From: Candidatus Lachnoclostridium stercoripullorum | GTDB taxonomy: Bacteria; Bacillota; Clostridia; Lachnospirales; Lachnospiraceae | DNA length: 36,336 bases | Direction of reading: 5' to 3' | Assembly: GCA_019114845.1 (NCBI GenBank) | Contig: DXEU01000023.1 | Location: forward strand, 1 to 36,336 | Shown: piece after piece, positions 32,030-36,336 of the stretch | How positions within the stretch are numbered: the stretch's first letter is position 1 | Layout of the letters: each line of letters opens with the position of its first letter | Notes under the pieces: generated by a model | Told to the model about the DNA's origin: nothing | Database searches by the model: none | The model's input: only the letters and a program-made list of their open reading frames with translations | Translations under genes and position numbers: made by a program

Positions 32030-33967
32030 TCAGGCTCCGGCCTTTCCGTAAGGTTTGAATTCGCGGCCGCTTCCGCGGTAGAAACGGCTGAACAGCTCAT
32101 AGTATTCCAGACGAAGCACCTGGATGCCAACCACCAGGCCTTCCAGCCCGCAGACGAAGAGGTTGCCCAGGACAACCACAAGCCAGTTGGGGCTTCCCGC
32201 CTCCGCGCCGGCCAGCATCAGGACCACCTCCATCATGGCGGCGTGGCTGACGGCGAAGGCTCCCACACGGACGAAGGACAGGGTGTTGGAGAAATAGCTG
32301 AGCAGGACCTCAAACAGCTCGAAGAAGCCCTGGATCACAAACATGGCCTTGCCCCCGGGAGCGGCTGTCCTGGCCTTCTTTTCGAGGAAGGCGGTGAGGG
32401 GTTCCTTGAAAAACATGAGAAGCAGGGGAACTCCGAACATTACCGCCAGCACGGCGCTTCCCGGCAGCACATGGCCGGTCATGAACAGAACCACGGCCAG
32501 AACCAGGCTTCCGTAGAAGACGAGGCCGGCCACGCCGTTGGTGTCAAACCAGAGCTTTTCCGCGTCCTTCTCCCGCAGGCTGTTGATGATGTTGAGCACC
32601 ATGGTCAGCAGGATGATCCCCATGCCGATGGAGATGGACACCACAAACACCGTGTTCAGCTTGCCGATGAAGGGCAGGGTGGTCATGGCGTCAGCCGGGC
32701 GCAGCCACAGGGGCGTGATCACGTCCTCGAAGCCGAACACGCTGCCGAACAGCAGGCCGAAGATGGTGGAGAAGAAGCCGCAGCAGGAGATGATGGCCGC
32801 CAGGCTCATCTTCTTCAACCGGTACAGCAGAAAGCCGCCGGCCAGCAGGCATAAGCCCTGTCCCGCATCCCCGAACATGAAGCCGAAGAGGAAGGAGTAG
32901 GTGATGCCGATGAGGATGGTGGGATCCAGCTCCTCGTAGGAGGGAAGCCCGTACATCCGGATAAACAGCTCGAACGGCCGGAAAATCCCCGGATTTTTCA
33001 GCTTGGTCGGGGGCTTGCTGATGACGTTCCCGTGGTTTTCCTCCACGATGAGGAAGACGTCCGGGTCGTTTTTGATCTCCTCCCGGAAGGCCGCCGCCTG
33101 GTTCTTGGTCATCCACCCGCACAGGATGTAGAAGGTGGAGGACTTGTGGGTGGTGGAGGCGGCCATCTTGCGGACGTTGAAGTTCTTGTCGTAGCGCTCC
33201 AGCCGGGCCGCAGCCGCCAGGATGGCGTCCCTGTTCTTCTCCAGGCATTCCCTGCGCTTGTTTTCCAGGTCAGCAATCCGGTTCTTCATGTCCCCGATCT
33301 TCTGATCCAGCGCCTCCCCCGCCTCCAGGGGCGTCCCCTCGTACTCGTCGGGAATCAGGTAGCGCTCAAAGTGCATGGACGCGTAGATGGCGTCGATCTT
33401 TTTGGAGATGGACTCCGGCACAAAGTAGACGATCCACACGTACTCCTCGTCCTCGCTGCACTTGTAGTAGACCGTGTCGATGGTGTCGTACACGTAGTCG
33501 GTAAATTTCTGGAAATACTCTTTGGGAATCCGCCCAAACCGGAAGCGGATGTATTTAAAATGCAGGATCGTGCTCAGATTGTAATTCAGGTCTGTAAACG
33601 GCGAAATCCTGGCTCTCGACTCCTCGAGTGACTCCACCCGCTGCTCCAACGTGTTTTTTTCCTGGTCCCAGGCTTTTAAATCAGAAGAAATCCTGGTCAC
33701 AGTGTCCATGGCCTCGTCCAGAGAAACCTCGGGAAGAGAGCCGGTCTCCGGGCTGCCGGCCTTCAAAGGCTCAGCCAGGCTGGCGGCCTCCCCGCAGAGC
33801 TCCCGATAAGGGTTGACCTCTGTGATGGGCCTTAAATCCTTCACGGACCTCAGCTCCGACAGCGCATTTTCCAGCTGGATTTCATATCGGGAGAGATACT
33901 TGTCCACCATCCGGTCGATGTCGGTCTTGGGTCCTGTGATGCTGACAAACTGCATCTTTTCAATCAC
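32030..33967 (-). CDS. ntpI: V-type ATP synthase/ATPase subunit I (a-type stator)
   Basis: This 645-residue subunit forms the ion half-channels. The N-terminal cytoplasmic half (to about residue 335) is rich in coiled coil and begins EKMQFVSITGPKTDIDR. The C-terminal half carries about seven to eight membrane helices, with GITYSFLFGFMFGDAGQGLCLL and FFELFEVLLSYFSNTLSFVRVGAFAVSHAAM, the latter holding the essential arginine region. The start is GTG at 33967, overlapping the C subunit stop as GTGA. Length is normal. Confidence 0.95.
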   Translation of the reverse strand: MIEKMQFVSITGPKTDIDRMVDKYLSRYEIQLENALSELRSVKDLRPITEVNPYRELCGEAASLAEPLKAGSPETGSLPEVSLDEAMDTVTRISSDLKAWDQEKNTLEQRVESLEESRARISPFTDLNYNLSTILHFKYIRFRFGRIPKEYFQKFTDYVYDTIDTVYYKCSEDEEYVWIVYFVPESISKKIDAIYASMHFERYLIPDEYEGTPLEAGEALDQKIGDMKNRIADLENKRRECLEKNRDAILAAAARLERYDKNFNVRKMAASTTHKSSTFYILCGWMTKNQAAAFREEIKNDPDVFLIVEENHGNVISKPPTKLKNPGIFRPFELFIRMYGLPSYEELDPTILIGITYSFLFGFMFGDAGQGLCLLAGGFLLYRLKKMSLAAIISCCGFFSTIFGLLFGSVFGFEDVITPLWLRPADAMTTLPFIGKLNTVFVVSISIGMGIILLTMVLNIINSLREKDAEKLWFDTNGVAGLVFYGSLVLAVVLFMTGHVLPGSAVLAVMFGVPLLLMFFKEPLTAFLEKKARTAAPGGKAMFVIQGFFELFEVLLSYFSNTLSFVRVGAFAVSHAAMMEVVLMLAGAEAGSPNWLVVVLGNLFVCGLEGLVVGIQVLRLEYYELFSRFYRGSGREFKPYGKAGA

Positions 33968-35028
33968 TTTCCGTTGCCCCCTTTGCTGTCTTTGATAATA
34001 CAGGAAAGAATTTCACTGGAATCCATGCCGTACCGGATGCACTCGATGGCGGTGATCAGGCGGCTGATTTCCAGGTTCTTAAAATAGAAATAAGAGTTGA
34101 GGATCGCCGCAGAGTAGGGATTCTTCCGCGCAGTCACTGCGTAGATCTGGTTCATCACCTGCTCGTAGAGCGCCTCCAGATCCGGCTCGATCCTCAGATC
34201 GCTCCGGGAGAGAGATCCGTAGCGGGTCCCGCTCAGAACATTGAAAAATTCGTCCAGGCTTCCCGCCTCCGCGAGGCGGGTGACTTCCTCCTTTTTCAGC
34301 CGGTAATTTACCGGGATCAGAAGCGTGTAGATATCGGAGGAGGACAGATGGTAATACTTTTTTGACCGGTAGATCCACTGAATGTTCAGGAGATCCAGCC
34401 GGGAGCCGAAGCACCGGGTGAGGGTTTCCCGCTCGCTCTTGTCCGTGAACTTGTCCTTGATTCTCCAAGCCCATTTGAAATGGTAGAGATCCAGCTGGAT
34501 TTCGTAGTCGAAGAGCGAAGCGCTCTCCAGATTGTCCAGCCGGGAAAAGAGCTCATAGTAGGGAGTTCCCTTCAGCGCCGCGGTCAGGTCGGCCACGGTG
34601 GCGCAGGCCGAGAGCTTTGCCACATCCAGCCGGGAGTGCCGGGAGAAAAAGTCCTGGAACAGCTCCAGCTTTACGGGGCGTTTTTCCGGTCCGGCGATGC
34701 TTCGCAGACATCTCTTCAACAGGGCGATCTCAAAGCCGGAAAAATACAGGCTCAGAAATTTCCGGGGTCCCGGTCCGGCAAAGCGGTACAGCTTCTCAAA
34801 ATCCCGGTAGCGGGAGAGGAGCAGCAGTTTTTCCAGCTCGGAGCGATGGGTGGAGCTGTCGGCGGAGGCGAGAACCTCCCCGTAGGCCGGCTGGGATTTG
34901 ATAAATTCCAGCGCGTCCCCCACGGTGGCGAGGGAGGCCAGCTCTTCATACTGCCGCTCTGTGAAGAAGCGGCTTTCCATGGCCCGGACTTTGGTGGTTA
35001 GACCGCTGTAGGTCAGGAGATTTCCCAT
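33964..35028 (-). CDS. ntpC: V-type ATP synthase/ATPase subunit C (d-type, AC39-like)
   Basis: This 354-residue all-helical subunit couples the central stalk to the membrane ring. Family hallmarks include the start GNLLTYSGLTTKVRAMESRFFT, the middle NIQWIYRSKKYYHLSSSDIYTLLIPVNYRL, and the C-terminal YFYFKNLEISRLITAIECIRYGM. AAGGGGTG lies about six bases before the ATG. Four bases separate it from the upstream stalk gene, and it overlaps subunit I. Normal length. Confidence 0.92.
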   Translation of the reverse strand: MGNLLTYSGLTTKVRAMESRFFTERQYEELASLATVGDALEFIKSQPAYGEVLASADSSTHRSELEKLLLLSRYRDFEKLYRFAGPGPRKFLSLYFSGFEIALLKRCLRSIAGPEKRPVKLELFQDFFSRHSRLDVAKLSACATVADLTAALKGTPYYELFSRLDNLESASLFDYEIQLDLYHFKWAWRIKDKFTDKSERETLTRCFGSRLDLLNIQWIYRSKKYYHLSSSDIYTLLIPVNYRLKKEEVTRLAEAGSLDEFFNVLSGTRYGSLSRSDLRIEPDLEALYEQVMNQIYAVTARKNPYSAAILNSYFYFKNLEISRLITAIECIRYGMDSSEILSCIIKDSKGGNGK

Positions 35029-35032
35029 ATAA

Positions 35033-35344
35033 TCACCCCTTTGTCATTGATTGAAACAAGTTTTCCACGTACTGGACATGGCGTCTTTGATAATTTTCCT
35101 CCATGCGCCGGATGGTGTCGTCCGCCTCCCGCCGCTGGGCGTCCAGCTGCTTTTGGGCCTCCTCCTCCATGGCCGCCCGAAGCCTGCCCAGCTCAGCGTC
35201 GGTCTGGGCTTCCAGTTCCCGGTCAAAAGCGGCTTTTTTCTCCTCCGTCTCCCGGGCATAGTCCTTTTTCCGCTGGGCCGCCGCCTCCATGATCGATGCG
35301 GCGGAAGCTTCAATTTCGGAGATTTTGCTTATGATGTTGTTCAT
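35033..35344 (-). CDS. V-type ATPase peripheral stalk subunit (G/H-like; NtpF-type)
   Basis: This 103-residue, highly charged protein is one long Ala/Glu/Lys/Arg coiled coil (RKKDYARETEEKKAAFDRELEAQ ... EEEAQKQLDAQRREADDTIRR in outline). Its position as first gene of the operon fits the small peripheral-stalk partner of subunit E. ATG 35344 has AGGAGG five bases upstream; the track start at 35401 is rejected. Sequence alone is too low in complexity to be certain, so the call leans on context. Confidence 0.78.
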   Translation of the reverse strand: MNNIISKISEIEASAASIMEAAAQRKKDYARETEEKKAAFDRELEAQTDAELGRLRAAMEEEAQKQLDAQRREADDTIRRMEENYQRRHVQYVENLFQSMTKG

Positions 35345-35553
35345 ATGATCCTCCTGCCGGTTTATTTGTATAAAATCAGATACAATTATCACGCCACTCA
35401 TAATACTCCCATTATTCTTAAAATTCTATGGTAAATTGGCCACAAAATATAAAGGGAAGTGTTTGAAAATTTGGATGGTTTTTGAAATGGAAAACGTCGG
35501 GGTGTTTTATTTGACGAGAAAGGAAGCCCCTCAATTGAATGAAAAAAGGCATG
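35345..35553. other. AT-rich region upstream of the V-ATPase operon
   Basis: This stretch separates the V-ATPase operon from the next terminator. Several AT-rich -10-like words occur on the minus strand (TATATT, TATTAT, GATAAT) but none has a good -35 at 16-18 bases; TTGTGG-17-TTTAAG is the best weak pair. I see no gene. The 76-residue plus-strand ORF (35436-35666) runs through the palindrome and is not convincing. Confidence 0.4.
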
Positions 35554-35616
35554 AAAAAGGGCGCCGCAAACCAGATTTTCCCGGCAATTGCGGGGAAAAT
35601 CTGGCCTGCGGTGCCC
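35554..35616 (-). terminator. Long hairpin terminator after the SH3 protein gene
   Basis: On the minus strand GGGCACCGCA...CCAGATTTTCCC pairs with GGGAAAATCTGG...GCGGCGCCC across 35559-35616, with a CAATTG loop centre, followed by TTTTT (35554-35558). A second run, TTTTTT, lies a few bases on. It isolates the V-ATPase operon from the gene upstream. Confidence 0.85.
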
Positions 35617-35631
35617 TCCATAAAGTCATTG

Positions 35632-35682
35632 GATCGGACAGTCGCTTAGATCGGACAGCCATTTAGATTGAACAGCTGTAGG
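35632..35682. repeat. Three tandem copies of a 17-bp unit
   Basis: GATCGGACAGTCGCTTA, GATCGGACAGCCATTTA and a diverged GATTGAACAGCTGTAGG start at 35632, 35649 and 35666. They lie between the stop codon of the SH3 gene and its terminator. Confidence 0.75.
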
Positions 35683-35688
35683 GAAGGT

Positions 35689-36336
35689 CTACTGCTGCGT
35701 CAGGTAGCGGAAGGAGACATAGGCCTCCTGCCCCTCAAACAGGATCACCGCCCAGGTATCGTCGTAGGCCCGCACAAAGTCCACGGGGACATGGGCGCCC
35801 AGAACGCCCAGGGAACGGCTGCTGCCGGACGGCTGGGAGCGGACGTACAGCTCCGTGGTGGTCACATAGGTGACGCCCGCCGCGGTGGTCTCGGGAGGTG
35901 CGGTAGTCTCGGGCGCCTCTGTGGTCTCGGGCGCCTCTGTGGTCTCGGGCGCCTCTGTGGTTTCGGGCGCCTCTGTGGTCTCCGGCGCTTCCGTGGTCGC
36001 GGGCGCCTCTGTGGTCTCGGGCGCCTCTGTGGTCTCCGGCGCTTCCGTAGTCTCGGGCGCCTCGGTGGTCTCGGCCTCCGCCGTCTCTGTGGCCGCCTCT
36101 GTCGTCTCCTGGACGGTCGCCTCCACCGTCTGGGCCGGTGTCTCCGTCACAGCCGGATTCTGCCGCTCTGGCCGGAGCCGGCTGATGATGATGAGCAGCA
36201 GGATAATCACAGCCACGGGAACCAGAACCTTTAAGAGGTCCTCCGGCTGAAGAGACTTCGGCCTGCGGCTGGAGGCGGGGCGGCGCACCGGGGCTGAGTA
36301 TTGCCCGGCGGTCCGCGGGGCGGTCACCTGCCGGTA
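35689..36336 (-). CDS. Membrane-anchored bacterial SH3 protein with a Thr/Glu/Pro repeat stalk (5' end may lie beyond the window)
   Basis: At least 212 residues are visible. A basic N-terminal region precedes one membrane helix (LLKVLVPVAVIILLLIII), then an extracellular stalk of about ten ETTEAP hexapeptides, and a C-terminal SH3-like domain (YVRSQPSGSSRSLGVLGAHVPV ... WAVILFEGQEAYVSFRYL) of the kind that binds peptidoglycan. The topology puts the SH3 domain outside the membrane at the cell wall. The reading frame stays open to the window edge; the GTG at 36327 has no visible ribosome binding site, so the start is undecided. It has its own terminator, separate from the V-ATPase operon. Function is likely wall binding; partner unknown. 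Confidence 0.75.
   Translation of the reverse strand, partial: YRQVTAPRTAGQYSAPVRRPASSRRPKSLQPEDLLKVLVPVAVIILLLIIISRLRPERQNPAVTETPAQTVEATVQETTEAATETAEAETTEAPETTEAPETTEAPETTEAPATTEAPETTEAPETTEAPETTEAPETTEAPETTAPPETTAAGVTYVTTTELYVRSQPSGSSRSLGVLGAHVPVDFVRAYDDTWAVILFEGQEAYVSFRYLTQQ
35884..36081 (-). repeat. 18-bp coding tandem repeats (ETTEAP units)
   Basis: About ten near-identical 18-base units, such as GGCGCCTCTGTGGTCTCG on the plus strand, encode the ETTEAP stalk, with one ATTEAP and terminal APPETTAAG variants. The units are mostly in perfect register, so copy number could change by slippage. Confidence 0.9.

Noticed and set aside
35436-35666. 76-residue plus-strand ORF
   Set aside because: It runs through the long terminator palindrome and the 17-bp repeats and has no ribosome binding site.
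35884-36081. Possible CRISPR-like array
   Set aside because: The repeats are contiguous 18-bp coding units without spacers.

Overview
The window looks like a chromosomal segment of a fairly high-GC Firmicute of class Clostridia, most likely a Lachnospiraceae-type organism. The evidence is a linked gdpP-rplI-dnaB cluster, a T-box leader in front of metG, a complete V-type (A/V) ATPase operon, SpmB and GerMN sporulation-type proteins, and strong GGAGG ribosome binding sites with sigma-A-like promoters. No tRNA, rRNA, CRISPR array, insertion sequence or phage gene was seen. Apart from one small inserted palindromic element this is ordinary core and metabolic sequence.

Layout. 1-6.5 kb: three M20-family amidohydrolases (the first and third are close paralogues), a DUF368 polyprenyl-phosphate translocase and an unclassified multi-pass transporter, apparently an acyl-amino-acid or peptide salvage locus. 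6.5-8.4 kb (minus): a MarR regulator with a GerMN lipoprotein, and an orphan SpmB. 8.4-12.8 kb: a DUF885 lipoprotein diverging from a methionine T-box and metG, with a hairpin-rich insert between T-box and gene. 12.9-15.3 kb (minus): DUF969-DUF979-pcp, which joins pyroglutamyl peptidase to its associated membrane pair. 15.5-20.1 kb (plus): gdpP (c-di-AMP phosphodiesterase), rplI, dnaB and a MerR-type gene. 20.2-21.8 kb (minus): an NAD(P)-dependent aldehyde dehydrogenase with a near-perfect Rex operator next to its promoter. 21.9-25.3 kb (minus): a D,D-carboxypeptidase followed by a truncated KdpD-like kinase and a KdpE-like regulator. 25.4-26.7 kb (minus): a DUF1461 membrane protein and a TRIC/UPF0126 channel. 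26.8-35.3 kb (minus): nine V-ATPase genes in the order stalk(G/H)-C-I-K-F-E-A-B-D. 35.7 kb to the end: a membrane-anchored SH3 protein with a repetitive Thr/Glu/Pro stalk, running to the window edge.

Themes. Several genes concern the envelope and ion balance (DUF368 carrier recycling, D,D-carboxypeptidase with a Kdp-type two-component pair, GdpP, TRIC channel, V-ATPase). Others concern amino-acid salvage (M20 amidohydrolases with a transporter, pyroglutamyl peptidase with DUF969/979). Most transcription units can be delimited from visible -35/-10 boxes and hairpin terminators; the main exception is the V-ATPase operon, for which no convincing promoter was found. Start codons were chosen from ribosome binding sites, promoters and paralogue alignment, and often differ from the ORF-track starts. 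All functional names rest on sequence recognition by eye, without database searches.
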